A DNA stretch of 64,000 bases. It comes from Streptomyces sioyaensis. Lineage in GTDB: Bacteria; Actinomycetota; Actinomycetes; Streptomycetales; Streptomycetaceae. Positions 45,292 to 55,110 of this stretch are shown here, piece after piece (position 1 is the stretch's first letter; each line of letters opens with the position of its first letter). The translations under genes and the position numbers were made by a program. The notes beneath the pieces are model-generated. The model was not told where the DNA came from and did no database searches. It saw nothing but the letters and a program-made list of their open reading frames with translations. The DNA lies in the NCBI RefSeq assembly GCF_004122735.1, contig NZ_SDIF01000004.1, forward strand, positions 62,001 through 126,000. The letters are read 5' to 3'.

Positions 45292-46340
45292 TGACCACCG
45301 AGACCAGCGCTTCGGCAACCCACACCGCCACCACCGGCGAGAAGAACCTCCTCGACCCGGGCTTCGAGCTGACCCTGCGGCCCATGCGGTACCCCGAGTT
45401 CTACGACCGCTACCGGGACGCGATCAAGAACACCTGGACCGTGGAGGAGGTCGACCTCCACTCCGACGTGGCCGATCTCGCCAAGCTCTCGCCGGGCGAG
45501 CAGCACATGATCGGCCGGCTGGTGGCGTTCTTCGCAACCGGTGACTCGATCGTCGCCAACAACCTGGTGCTGACGCTCTACAAGCACATCAACTCCCCCG
45601 AGGCGCGGCTGTACCTGAGCCGTCAGCTCTTCGAGGAGGCGGTGCACGTCCAGTTCTATCTGACCCTGCTGGACACCTACCTCCCCGACCCGGACGACCG
45701 CGCCGCCGCCTTCGCCGCGGTGGAGAACATCCCGTCCATCCGGGAGAAGGCCGAGTTCTGCTTCAAGTGGATGGACTCGGTCGAGAGCATCGACCGGCTG
45801 GAGTCCCGGGCCGACCGGCGCCGCTTCCTGCTGAATCTGATCTGCTTCGCGGCCTGCATCGAGGGGCTGTTCTTCTACGGCGCCTTTGCATACGTGTACT
45901 GGTTCCGCTCGCGCGGTCTGCTGCACGGGCTGGCCACCGGCACCAACTGGGTCTTCCGCGACGAGTCGATGCACATGGAGTTCGCGTTCTCGGTGGTGGA
46001 CACCGTCCGCCAGGAGGAGCCGGACCTGTTCGACGACAAGCTGGAGCAGCAGGTCACCGAGATGCTCAAGGAGGCCGTCGAGGCGGAGCTCCAGTTCGGG
46101 CGCGATCTGTGCGGTGACGGGCTGCCGGGCATGAACACCGCGTCGATGCGCGAGTACCTCCAGTGCGTCGCCGACCAGCGCCTGCAGCGGCTGGGCTTCG
46201 CGCCGGTCTACGGCTCGGAGAACCCGTTCTCCTTCATGGAGCTGCAGAACGTCCAGGAGCTGACCAACTTCTTCGAGCGCCGGGCCTCCGCCTACCAGGT
46301 CGCGGTCGAGGGCTCGGTCTCCTTCGACGACGACTTCTAG
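45291..46340 (+). CDS. nrdB: Class Ia ribonucleoside-diphosphate reductase, beta subunit
   Basis: The 349-residue radical-generating subunit carries the di-iron ligands in segments FEEAVHVQFYLTLLD, CIEGLFFYGAFAYVYWF and FRDESMHMEFAFSVVD. It ends with SVSFDDDF, the type of tail that binds the alpha subunit. The ATG overlaps the nrdA stop by one base (TAATG). In S. coelicolor an AraC-like gene nrdS follows as the third gene; here the next gene is a penicillin-binding protein, so nrdS is not at this locus. Confidence 0.96.
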   Translation: MTTETSASATHTATTGEKNLLDPGFELTLRPMRYPEFYDRYRDAIKNTWTVEEVDLHSDVADLAKLSPGEQHMIGRLVAFFATGDSIVANNLVLTLYKHINSPEARLYLSRQLFEEAVHVQFYLTLLDTYLPDPDDRAAAFAAVENIPSIREKAEFCFKWMDSVESIDRLESRADRRRFLLNLICFAACIEGLFFYGAFAYVYWFRSRGLLHGLATGTNWVFRDESMHMEFAFSVVDTVRQEEPDLFDDKLEQQVTEMLKEAVEAELQFGRDLCGDGLPGMNTASMREYLQCVADQRLQRLGFAPVYGSENPFSFMELQNVQELTNFFERRASAYQVAVEGSVSFDDDF

Positions 46341-46448
46341 AAGTCCTCGAAGACGGACCGCGACGCCCCTTCGCTCCGGTCACCCGCCTTTTGTGAGCGT
46401 TCTGTTACCTTCGCAACCGGAACGCGTGGCCACCACATCTAAGCGGGC

Positions 46449-48431
46449 ATGAAGGGCACGAAGGGGCGTCGTCGGTTCATCGACTATCCGCGTCAGGGAC
46501 GGGAAGGTCTGCGCCGTTGGCTGCCGTCATGGAGACAGTGGCTGAGCGCCGTCGCGCTCGGCGTGGGCGGCCTGGCGGGGCTGTTAGCAATCGTGTACGC
46601 AAAGGTCGACATACCGAGTGAGAACGCGCTCGCCGGCCAGGAGGCGACCGTCTATTACTGGGCGGACGGCAGCCAGATGGTGAGCGTGGGGGCCGTCAAC
46701 CGGCAGAACGTCACCCTCGACAAAGTTCCCGACTCCGTCGAGAATTCCGTGATCTCGGCGGAGAACGCCACCTTCTACACCGACTCCGGAATCTCGCTCA
46801 AGGGCATCGGCCGGGCCCTGGTCACCATGGTGTCGGGCGGGGACACCCAGGGCGGCTCCACCATCACCCAGCAGTTCGTGAAGAACACCTATCTCTCGCA
46901 GGACCAAACGGTCACCCGCAAGGCGAAGGAATTCGTCATCGCGCTGAAGGTGAGCAACCAGAAGTCGAAGCGGGAAATACTGCGCGGCTATCTGAACACC
47001 AGTTGGTTCGGCCGCGGTTCGTACGGCATCCAGGCGGCCGCCCATGCGTATTACGGCATCGACGCCACGAAACTGAACCCCAGTCAGGGCGCGCTGCTGG
47101 CGGCCCTGCTGAAGGGCTCCGAGCAGTACGACCCGGGGCTGAGCAAGGCCAATCACGCGCGCGCCGTGGCCCGCTGGAAGTGGATACTCGACCGGCAGGT
47201 CGACACCGGGAAGATGAGCGCGCGGGAGCGGGCGAAATACCGCACCTTCCCCGAGCCCCGCGCGCTGTCGAAACCCACCAGCCAGGCCGGCCAGACCGGC
47301 TATCTCGTCGATGTCGCCAACAAGTTCATCAAGGCCGACACCGGCCTGACCGACAAAGACCTGGCACGCGGCGGATACCGCATCCACACCACGTTCGACA
47401 AAAAGCGCACCCGCCGCCTGGAAAAGGCCGTCACCGACGTGCGCCGCGACACCATCGATCCGAAACGGCGCACGTCCGACAGGTTCGTGGAATTCGGCGC
47501 CGCCTCGGTACGCCCCAAGGACGGGGCGATCGTCGCGCTCTACGGCGGCGCGGACGCCACCAAGCACTTCAGCAACAACGCGGACACCACGGCGGTCCCG
47601 GCCGGGTCCGCCTTCAAGCCGTTCGTGCTGGCGGCCGCGCTCCAGCAGCAGGTCGACGAGCCGGACGCCGCGTGGCACGGCCCGGCGACCGAGGCACCGG
47701 GGGCCGACCCGTCCGGCGCGGCGGCCGGCAAGGCCCGGTTCGGGGACCTGCGCGGGGCCCTGCTGAAGGCCCAGAGCCCGCCGTTCGTGCAGGCCGGCAA
47801 GGAGATCGGGCTGGAGCGGATCCGGGATCTGGCGGTGGCCTCGGGGCTGCGTAAGGAGAGCATGGCGCGCCTGGAACAGACCTTCCCGCTGGGCACCTCG
47901 GCCCCCAGCGCGATCCGGATGGCGAGCGCCTACACCACCTTCGCCAACGGCGGGCTGCACACCGACCCGTATGCGGTGTCCGCGCTCACCCACGACGGCC
48001 GCCCGGTACCCGGCCTGCGCCGCCCCGAGTCGCACCAGGTCCTCGACGCCGGGGTCGCCCAGCAGGTGTCCGGCGCCTTGGAGGAACGCGGCCGGCAGGC
48101 CCTGGAAGCACAGGGCGACAAGGCGGCACAGCAGCCGGTCGCGGCCGGTCTCACCGAGCCGGGCGACCGGATGAAGTCGGCGTGGTTCATCGGCAGCCCG
48201 CCGGCCGGTGTGCCGGACCTCGGCACGGATCCCGGCAGCGGGGGCGGCTTCCGTCCCGGCAAGCTTCCCGGCGACGGGGACGGCAATGAGCCGACCACCG
48301 CCGTCACCATGTTCCGCAACAAACCGGGCGCCCCCGATCTGCTGCCGATGCAGGACGTCGGCGGCGCGGAGACCGGGCTGGGGACGACCGTCCCGCCCCA
48401 GGTCTGGAGCGCCTACCAGCAGGCACCGTGA
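46449..48431 (+). CDS. Class A penicillin-binding protein with degenerate transpeptidase domain
   Basis: The 660-residue membrane protein has one N-terminal helix (residues 32-53), a GT51 glycosyltransferase domain (SAENATFYTDSGIS, GGSTITQQFVKN, REILRGYLNTSWFG) that looks active, and a penicillin-binding domain in which only Ser387-x-x-Lys390 (GSAFKPF) is kept. At the SxN position the sequence is SPP (443-445), and the KTG motif is replaced by LTE (568-570) just before RMKSAWFIG. It probably polymerises glycan but does not cross-link. The only in-frame TTA codon that I found in the window is at 46584-46586 (Leu46), implying bldA control. Confidence 0.9.
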   Translation: MKGTKGRRRFIDYPRQGREGLRRWLPSWRQWLSAVALGVGGLAGLLAIVYAKVDIPSENALAGQEATVYYWADGSQMVSVGAVNRQNVTLDKVPDSVENSVISAENATFYTDSGISLKGIGRALVTMVSGGDTQGGSTITQQFVKNTYLSQDQTVTRKAKEFVIALKVSNQKSKREILRGYLNTSWFGRGSYGIQAAAHAYYGIDATKLNPSQGALLAALLKGSEQYDPGLSKANHARAVARWKWILDRQVDTGKMSARERAKYRTFPEPRALSKPTSQAGQTGYLVDVANKFIKADTGLTDKDLARGGYRIHTTFDKKRTRRLEKAVTDVRRDTIDPKRRTSDRFVEFGAASVRPKDGAIVALYGGADATKHFSNNADTTAVPAGSAFKPFVLAAALQQQVDEPDAAWHGPATEAPGADPSGAAAGKARFGDLRGALLKAQSPPFVQAGKEIGLERIRDLAVASGLRKESMARLEQTFPLGTSAPSAIRMASAYTTFANGGLHTDPYAVSALTHDGRPVPGLRRPESHQVLDAGVAQQVSGALEERGRQALEAQGDKAAQQPVAAGLTEPGDRMKSAWFIGSPPAGVPDLGTDPGSGGGFRPGKLPGDGDGNEPTTAVTMFRNKPGAPDLLPMQDVGGAETGLGTTVPPQVWSAYQQAP

Positions 48432-48438
48432 CGGCGAA

Positions 48439-48466
48439 GGGCGCCCGGCCCACCGGCCGGGCGCCC
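48439..48466. terminator. Bidirectional terminator between PBP gene and def
   Basis: Perfect 12-bp arms GGGCGCCCGGCC (48439-48450) and complement (48455-48466) with the loop CACC, 8 bases after the PBP stop and 15 bases beyond the def stop. Confidence 0.8.
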
Positions 48467-48480
48467 GCGCGCCCGCGTCG

Positions 48481-49125
48481 TCAGTCGTTGGCGACGACGG
48501 GGTAGCGGGGCTCCCGCTCGGCCATCTGCTTCAGCGCGTCCTTGCGCTCCCGCTTGCTCAGCCGGTCGATGTAGAGGTAGCCGTGGAGGTGGTCGGTCTC
48601 GTGCTGCAGACAGCGCGCGAAGTAGCCGGTGCCCTCGATCGCGATCGGCTCGCCCTTGGCGTTCTGGCCGCGGACCACGGCGTAATCGGGGCGGGCCAGC
48701 TCGGCGTAGGCGCCGGGCACGGACAGACAGCCCTCGTTGGAGTCGTCCAGGATGCGGCGCTCGGCCGGCAGCTCCTCCAGGACGGGGTTGCAGACCGCAC
48801 CGACGTGCCGGACGCCCTCGTCGTCAAGGCAGTCGTAGACGAAGACCTTCAGGTCCACACCGATCTGGTTCGCGGCCAGGCCCACGCCCTCGGCGGTGCG
48901 CTGGCTGGCGAACATGTCGTCGATGAGCCGGCCGAGCTCCTCGTCGAACGCCGTGACGTCCTTGCACTCCTTGTGGAGCACCGGGTTGCCGACCACCGTG
49001 ATCGGCCGCGAGGTGCCCCGCGCACGGTGGGCTTCCTCCCGCTCCCCGGCGTCGGTGACGTCGTCGACGAACGCCTCATCCACGCGCTGGTCACCCTCTT
49101 GATCAAACACAGGCTGCTGGGCCAT
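48481..49125 (-). CDS. def: Peptide deformylase
   Basis: The 214-residue iron/zinc enzyme removes the N-formyl group from new proteins. All three motifs are present: [18 protein letters not shown] (metal Cys) and QHETDHLHG (HExxH). An N-terminal extension of about 40 acidic residues ([17 protein letters not shown]) precedes the core. The family includes resistance-type copies in Streptomyces, but this one looks standard. No SigR promoter (GGGAAT-N18-GTT) was visible upstream. Confidence 0.96.
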   Translation of the reverse strand: MAQQPVFDQEGDQRVDEAFVDDVTDAGEREEAHRARGTSRPITVVGNPVLHKECKDVTAFDEELGRLIDDMFASQRTAEGVGLAANQIGVDLKVFVYDCLDDEGVRHVGAVCNPVLEELPAERRILDDSNEGCLSVPGAYAELARPDYAVVRGQNAKGEPIAIEGTGYFARCLQHETDHLHGYLYIDRLSKRERKDALKQMAEREPRYPVVAND

Positions 49126-49193
49126 CTCCGCCGTACGCCTTCCTGAAAACCCTGGTTAGTCGCCCTACAGCCTACGGGGACGCCGGCGGGCGC

Positions 49194-50192
49194 TCAGCAG
49201 ACCTCTTCAAGATCCCGCCATTCCCGGGTGTCCGGGCTGTCCGCGACCCAGCCGTCCAGCAGGCCACGCACCAGGGCGGACGGCGCCGCGATGCCGCATT
49301 CGCGCTCCGGCACCCAGAGCGAGCCCGAGCCCGCGGTGCGGTGCCCGAGCGGCCCGGGGTGGCCGGGCTCGCTGTGGTCGTGCGGGTCCAGGTGCTCGCC
49401 GTCGCCCTCGTCGCTGGGCATCCGGCTCTCCGAGCACGTACGGCACAGCAGCCGCACCGAGGACGACCAGTCCTCGGCGGCGAAGCCCGCGTCGGCCGCC
49501 AGCCGCTCCAGGGCGTCCCGGTCGGCCTCCGACGCGGCCTCCAGGAGCACCACCCAGGTGGGGACCGGGGAGGGCGCCCACAGCTCGATCTCGTCGAAGA
49601 CCGGATAGGCCCTGGTGGCGCCGTCGGCGCTGAGGATGGTCCGCTCGCCGTGCGGGACGCCGTCGTGCAGCACCACCTCGCCCCAGCGCCGCCCGGAGGA
49701 CGGCAGCGGGATCGACAGCACCTCGATCCGCGCCGGGTCCAGCCGGCGGCCCCAGACGACCTCCGCCTCGCCCTCCGGGGAGAGCCGGACGGCGGCGCTG
49801 CCCAGCGCCATACCGAGCGGTTCACCGGACGGGGAGCCCTCACCGGGGACCTTCAGGCCGTACGCCTGCCAGGCGCGGCGGGCCAGCGGCCAGTCCTGCA
49901 GGGCGGTGGCGGCGATGCCGACGTTCCACCAGTCGGGCGCCCCCGCCTCCCGGTCCAGCAGCGCCACCGCACGCAGACCGGCCGCCCGGGCCTGCTCCCA
50001 GTCGTGCCGGAACTTGTGCAGCAGGGCGAGGTTGAACCAGGACTCCGAAAGCCACGGCTCCATGTCCGCGGCACGGGTCAGCAGCGCCCCCGCGTCCTCG
50101 TAACGGCCGTCGCCGATCAGCGTGAAAGCGCGGTCGGTCGCCTGACGCCACGAGGCGGAGGGCCGGTGCCGTACCTTGCCGAAGATCCTCAC
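49194..50192 (-). CDS. TPR-containing protein of unknown function
   Basis: The 332-residue protein has N-terminal tetratricopeptide helices (residues about 15-115: ATDRAFTLIGDGRYEDAGALL, WFNLALLHKFRHDWEQA) and a beta-rich middle domain. Its C-terminal third contains CRTCSESRMPSDEGDGEHLDPHDH (possible metal site) and WVPERECGIAAPSAL. No enzyme motif is recognised. It is likely a protein-interaction module. The gene is on the same strand as def, 68 bases upstream. Confidence 0.75.
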   Translation of the reverse strand: MRIFGKVRHRPSASWRQATDRAFTLIGDGRYEDAGALLTRAADMEPWLSESWFNLALLHKFRHDWEQARAAGLRAVALLDREAGAPDWWNVGIAATALQDWPLARRAWQAYGLKVPGEGSPSGEPLGMALGSAAVRLSPEGEAEVVWGRRLDPARIEVLSIPLPSSGRRWGEVVLHDGVPHGERTILSADGATRAYPVFDEIELWAPSPVPTWVVLLEAASEADRDALERLAADAGFAAEDWSSSVRLLCRTCSESRMPSDEGDGEHLDPHDHSEPGHPGPLGHRTAGSGSLWVPERECGIAAPSALVRGLLDGWVADSPDTREWRDLEEVC

Positions 50193-50620
50193 GATTCCCG
50201 CCTGCTGGTTGCTCTTGATGCCGCCGAGGAGGTCTCCCCGGGCGGCGCCCGGGGCCTTCCGAGGGGCCTACTCGACAACCTGCCACAGATTGCCGCCGGG
50301 CTCAGCCCGGTTTGCCGCTCCCCTGCGGCTCCTTGCCCTTCGCCGACCCCCTGAATCCCCCTGCAAGGGGCTTCCTTCGCATCCAACCATGCCCATCTCG
50401 GCGGCCGCTCATTACCCATGGGTTCCCGCACCTCGGGGGCACGGCGCGGGCCCAACGGCGGGGACGGGGCGGCGGAGCGGCCTCCGGGGCCCCAGGCAGG
50501 CCGTCCGCGGGCGGTGTGCGGCCCGCCGGGAGCTGCCGGGGCGGGACGCGGCAGGCCGGGGCTCCGCGGGCCGCCGAGCGGGCGCCGCCCGTCCCGCGCC
50601 GTGCGCCACAGTCGGCCATC
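50193..50620. other. 428-bp gene-free stretch with hairpins
   Basis: I see no credible gene on either strand. A 9-bp hairpin lies at 50236-50254 (CCCCGGGCG-G-CGCCCGGGG) close to the TPR gene start, and CCCCTGCAAGGGG occurs around 50359-50371. The promoter of the TPR gene must lie at its left end. Confidence 0.5.
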
Positions 50621-51982
50621 TCACACCGCGCGGCCGCCGCACGACAGCACCCGGGCCAGCGCCTCGACGACCCGTGGTTCGTGGTCCTGCGCGGTGGCCA
50701 GCCGCAGCCGCTCCAGCGCGCGCAGCGGGCCGCCCGGGCCCGCGGAGCCGCCCGACAGGTCGTCGTAGGCGTTGACGGTGCGGACGATACGCGCCGTGAC
50801 CGGCTGGTCCCGGTACGGATCGGCCTGCCGCTCGACGATCATCGCGACCTCCGCGGGGGCCCCGGTCTGCCGGACAACAGCACCGCCCAGCAGCGCGATC
50901 CGGCGCTGCTGGGCGGGCGGCAGCGGCGCGGTCGCCCCGTCCGGCACCGGGTCCAGCAGCGAGAGCTGGCCGATGTCGTGCATCAGGGCGGCGTATTCGA
51001 GCACGTCCAAGTCCGGCCCGTTCAGCCCCAGTTCGCGGCCCACGGCGCGGCTGAGCGCGGCCACCCGGCGGGCGTGGCCGTGCGGGGTGTAGCCGGCGAT
51101 CTCGGTGCAGCGGGCCAGCGAGGCGATGGTCTGGCGGTAGGTGGCGCGGACCGCGGCGAAGCGGCGGAAGGCGAACTGGGTCAGCAGCAGCGGCAGACAG
51201 AAGACGGGCAGCGCCCACAGCCCGGCGACCGCGGTGGCCAGCGCGATCACCACGCCGGTGGCACAGATCGCCGAGCCGATGCCGGGCAGCGCCCGCAACT
51301 CGTCGCGCAGCAGCGGCCCGTACGGCCAGCCGGTGCGGGCCCGGGCGAGCGCGGCCGCCAGCACCGCGTCGCACAGCGCGGTCAGCGCCATCAGGGCGGT
51401 CATGAAGAGGGGGTACACCGGCCCGGAGGCCACCCAGGTGTCCAGCGTCCCGGTGTTGTAGAGGGGCTGGAAGCAGGTGGCGGCGAAGCCGATGGTCAGC
51501 ACCCGGCGGGCGAGGTGGTCGAGCGCAGGGCCCTGGCCGCGCGCGAGCTGCGGGACGAGTCCGATCAGGCCGGCCGCCAGGACCACGGCCACGATCTGCG
51601 GGACGCCGTGGGTGGTGGGCCGGCCGCCGGCCGCGCCGAGCAGGGCGTAGGCCAGGGCCCCGGCGGCACCCAGCGGGGCGCCCTCCCGCTCCCCCGGCAT
51701 CCGCCCGGGCCCGGCCGCGGGAGCGGGGCCCCGGCCCACCAGCTCGCCCACCGCGATCAGCACCCCGAAGGCCAGCGCGATCCCGGGCTGCCGCAATCCG
51801 TCCCACAGCGTCCGGCCGAGCGACCAGCCGGCCAGCGCGGCGGCCGGGGCGTGGACCGCGGCGACGACGGCGCGCGCGCCGCAGGCCGGTGCCCCGGCGC
51901 GCGGGCCACCGGCGGCGCGGTCGTCCGCCGTCCGGCGCGCGGCCGGCCACGGGCGCCGGGGGGCGCCCCGGGCCCCGCTCAC
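50621..51982 (-). CDS. Membrane protein with degenerate HD domain
   Basis: The 453-residue protein has about six or more hydrophobic segments, then a cytoplasmic HD-type domain: HARRVAALSRAVGRELGLN and ALMHDIGQLSLLDPVPDG keep the His-Asp core, but the HHExxDGxGYP signature of HD-GYP proteins is absent (the region reads VERQADPYRDQPVTARIV). It therefore may not hydrolyse c-di-GMP and could modulate its neighbour. The GTG start overlaps the upstream HD-GYP stop (GTGA). SD-like signals are weak, consistent with coupling. Confidence 0.82.
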   Translation of the reverse strand: MSGARGAPRRPWPAARRTADDRAAGGPRAGAPACGARAVVAAVHAPAAALAGWSLGRTLWDGLRQPGIALAFGVLIAVGELVGRGPAPAAGPGRMPGEREGAPLGAAGALAYALLGAAGGRPTTHGVPQIVAVVLAAGLIGLVPQLARGQGPALDHLARRVLTIGFAATCFQPLYNTGTLDTWVASGPVYPLFMTALMALTALCDAVLAAALARARTGWPYGPLLRDELRALPGIGSAICATGVVIALATAVAGLWALPVFCLPLLLTQFAFRRFAAVRATYRQTIASLARCTEIAGYTPHGHARRVAALSRAVGRELGLNGPDLDVLEYAALMHDIGQLSLLDPVPDGATAPLPPAQQRRIALLGGAVVRQTGAPAEVAMIVERQADPYRDQPVTARIVRTVNAYDDLSGGSAGPGGPLRALERLRLATAQDHEPRVVEALARVLSCGGRAV

Positions 51983-53454
51983 CGGGTGCCGTCCCGTCCG
52001 GCTCCTTCGGGCCGCAGCCCGGGCCGCACCGCCGTACGCTCCGGGCCGCCGGCCGGCTCCCCGTCCCGCGCCGCGATGGCTCCGTCCGGCTCCGCGTCCC
52101 GCCGCGGCACGCCGCCGTCCGCCGCCGCGGCGGGCTCCGTGTCCGCCGCCGTCACCAGGTCCGGGTGCCAGCCGTAGCGGTCCAGCGAGGCCGCCAGCGC
52201 CCGGACCATCCGCGGGTCGAACTGCGCCCCGGCGCACTTGCGCAGCTCCTCGACGGCCGCCGGCACCGGCCGGGCCCGCCGGTAGGAGCGGGTCGAGGTC
52301 ATCGCGTCGAAGGCGTCGGCGACCGCCACCACCCGGGCGTACTCCGGAATGTGATGCCCCCTCAGCCCGTAGGGGTAGCCGCGTCCGTCCAGCCGCTCGT
52401 GGTGGTGCAGGATCGCCGCCCGGGCCTCCCCCAGGAAGCCGATGCCGCGGACGATCTCGTGTCCGTACTCGGGATGCAGCTCGATGACCCGGCGCTCCTG
52501 CGGCGTCAGCGGGCCGTCCTTGCGCAACAGCCGGGTGGGGACGCCGAGTTTGCCGACGTCGTGCAGGATGCCGGCGAACCGCAGCACCTCCACCCGGTCC
52601 TCGGCCATGCCCAGCTCCCGGGCGATCATCACCGAGGCGCGTCCGACCCGTTCGCTGTGTCCGCGGGTGTAGCGGTCCTTGATGTCGACGGCCTGGACGA
52701 GGGCGCGGATGGTGGCCTGATGGGCGGCGCGTTCCCGGTGGTACTGGGCGAAGACCCAGCAGGACAGGCACATCGGCAGCAGCACCAGCAGCGCCGCCGG
52801 CGGCCCGTACGAGCTGCGCCACAGCACCGCCATCATCAGCCCGGCCAGCCCGTGCACCAGATGCGGCCCCAGCGAGCGGGTCAACAGCCCGCGCCAGGCG
52901 GTGCGTACGGGGTGCCGCTCGGCGGCGATCAGCACCCCGCCGTCGAGCGCCGCCAGCACCGCGCAGAAGGTTGCCGCGGCGGCCGCGGCGGGCAGCAGCA
53001 GGACGGGGAACTGCGGGGCGGACCACGGCTGGTGGCCGCCGGTGATCCGGAAGACCTGCGCGGCCGCCCAGCACGCCGGCGCGAGCTCGGCGGCGTGCCA
53101 GAGCCTGCGGGCGGCGGCCGGGCGGGCCCCGGCCGGTCCGGTCAGCGCCCCGGGGACGGCGGTCAGCGCGGCCAGCGGCGGCGGCAGCAGACAGACGCCG
53201 GCGAGCAGGACGGGGCTGGCCCAGTCGGCGGGAAAGCACGCGGGCCCCTCGACGGGACCCGTACCGGACGGCGCCCGGACGCCCACCGGCGGGCAGCGGC
53301 GCACCTGTTCACACCCGGCGTACAGCAGGGCCAGGGCCAGGGTGCTGCTCCAGGGGGCGGCGGCGCCGAGTCGTATCGCGGGGGCGGCACACAGTGCCGC
53401 GGCCAGTGCGGTGCCGCCGATGTACCCTCGCGCGGCCGCCGGAAGTCCCCGCAT
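51979..53454 (-). CDS. Membrane-bound HD-GYP domain phosphodiesterase
   Basis: The 491-residue protein has an N-terminal membrane region of about seven helices, then a full HD-GYP domain: HSERVGRASVMIARELGM, FAGILHDVGKLGVP, HPEYGHEIV and ILHHHERLDGRGYPYG. HD-GYP proteins hydrolyse c-di-GMP (or other cyclic dinucleotides). The C-terminal 60 residues are a disordered tail. GAGGAGGG precedes the ATG at 53454. It overlaps the degenerate HD gene and is next to rsrA-sigR. Confidence 0.88.
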   Translation of the reverse strand: MRGLPAAARGYIGGTALAAALCAAPAIRLGAAAPWSSTLALALLYAGCEQVRRCPPVGVRAPSGTGPVEGPACFPADWASPVLLAGVCLLPPPLAALTAVPGALTGPAGARPAAARRLWHAAELAPACWAAAQVFRITGGHQPWSAPQFPVLLLPAAAAAATFCAVLAALDGGVLIAAERHPVRTAWRGLLTRSLGPHLVHGLAGLMMAVLWRSSYGPPAALLVLLPMCLSCWVFAQYHRERAAHQATIRALVQAVDIKDRYTRGHSERVGRASVMIARELGMAEDRVEVLRFAGILHDVGKLGVPTRLLRKDGPLTPQERRVIELHPEYGHEIVRGIGFLGEARAAILHHHERLDGRGYPYGLRGHHIPEYARVVAVADAFDAMTSTRSYRRARPVPAAVEELRKCAGAQFDPRMVRALAASLDRYGWHPDLVTAADTEPAAAADGGVPRRDAEPDGAIAARDGEPAGGPERTAVRPGLRPEGAGRDGTR

Positions 53455-53640
53455 CGCGCCCTCCTCGTCGCCCACCGCTCTCCCGCGCGCTCCGGAGGAG
53501 CCGGGAAGGTCCCTTTGCGCCGCCTCAGAGGTGCGCTCGGGTCGGTGAGAATAGACGGGCCGGGAGGCCGGGGAAGGGGCATCGGGGAATCGGGCGGGAC
53601 GAATCGGCCCGCCCCTCACCCCTTAGGGTGATGTGCCGCG

Positions 53641-54047
53641 TTATTCGGTCCGCGCGGTCTTGGTCCGTGCATCGGACGGACCGGCGTCGGACGGGCCGTC
53701 CGCCGGCCCGGAGCCGCTCGCCTCGGCGTCCGCCTGCTCGCGCTGTGCCTGTTCCTTCTTGGCCTGTTCGAGCACGCTCACCTCGGGCACGGTCTCCCCG
53801 GCCCGGATGAGGTCGATCCGGCCCATCACCTTGGACCGCAGGTCGCTGGGGACGTCGTCATGGCCGCAGCAGCGCTTGACGAGCTTCTTGACGGCCTGCT
53901 CCAGGCCGTACTTCTCCAGGCACGGCGAGCACTCGTCGAGATGCACCTGGAAATCCGCGCACTCCCCCTCGGGCATCTCCCGGTCGAGATACTCGTAGAG
54001 GTGGTCAAGGACCTCTGAGCAGTCCTTCTCGTGCGGCTCTCCGCAGC

Positions 54048-54051
<4 letters not shown>
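53641..54051 (-). CDS. rsrA: Zinc-binding redox-sensing anti-sigma factor RsrA
   Basis: The 136-residue protein binds SigR and releases it on thiol oxidation. All known RsrA ligands are in place: Cys3, His7, Cys11, Cys31, His37, Cys41, Cys44, Cys61 and Cys62, with the ZAS motif H37-x3-C41-x2-C44. A C-terminal tail rich in Ala, Gln, Ser and Asp (after residue 95) makes it longer than the about 105-residue S. coelicolor protein I remember. Its ATG overlaps the sigR stop by 4 bases (ATGA). Confidence 0.97.
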
Positions 54052-54743
<692 letters not shown>

Positions 54744-54960
54744 CTCCTCCAACACCGTCGTGGCCCCGGATGCGGACCCACCCGATTCGGAGAATAGACG
54801 ACGATCCGGTGCCGCCGCCGCTCCGGCCAGGGCGGGCTGCGTCACCTGCATCTGCGACCACGACAGATCGGCGGCCGGGCGGGCGGGGCAAGCGATTCCC
54901 ATGCGGCGGACTCCCATTCCTCATGCTGCGCCGGACGTACTCGGGCATTACGTGTGGCAC

Positions 54961-54987
54961 AACAGCCGCACCCGCCCGGTCATTCCC
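54961..54987 (-). promoter_or_regulatory. SigR-dependent promoter (sigRp2)
   Basis: On the minus strand GGGAAT (54987-54982) is followed after exactly 18 bases by GTT (54963-54961), the SigR consensus. It lies upstream of the long SigR' start at 54902/54917 and gives positive autoregulation. Confidence 0.85.
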
Positions 54988-55075
54988 GGTCCGCCGGCCC
55001 GGCTTTCCCGCCGCCTCCCCGGGGCCGGCCCCCGGACGGACACCCGGCGGACGCCGCCGCCCGCCCCGCCAGGTC

Positions 55076-55103
55076 TTGACAAACCCACTTGCCGCTTCGG
55101 CAA
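55076..55103 (+). promoter_or_regulatory. Promoter and palindromic operator of XRE-cupin regulator gene
   Basis: TTGACA (55076-55081) is a perfect -35. TTGCCG-CTT-CGGCAA (55089-55103) is a perfect 6-bp inverted repeat covering the -10 zone, 7 bases before the ribosome site. It is the likely autoregulatory site. Confidence 0.7.
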
Positions 55104-55110
55104 TGGAGGG

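Noticed and set aside
46400..46448. SigE-type promoter (GGAAC at about 46420) for the PBP gene
   Set aside because: The spacing and -10 match are poor; one GGAAC hexamer is not enough.
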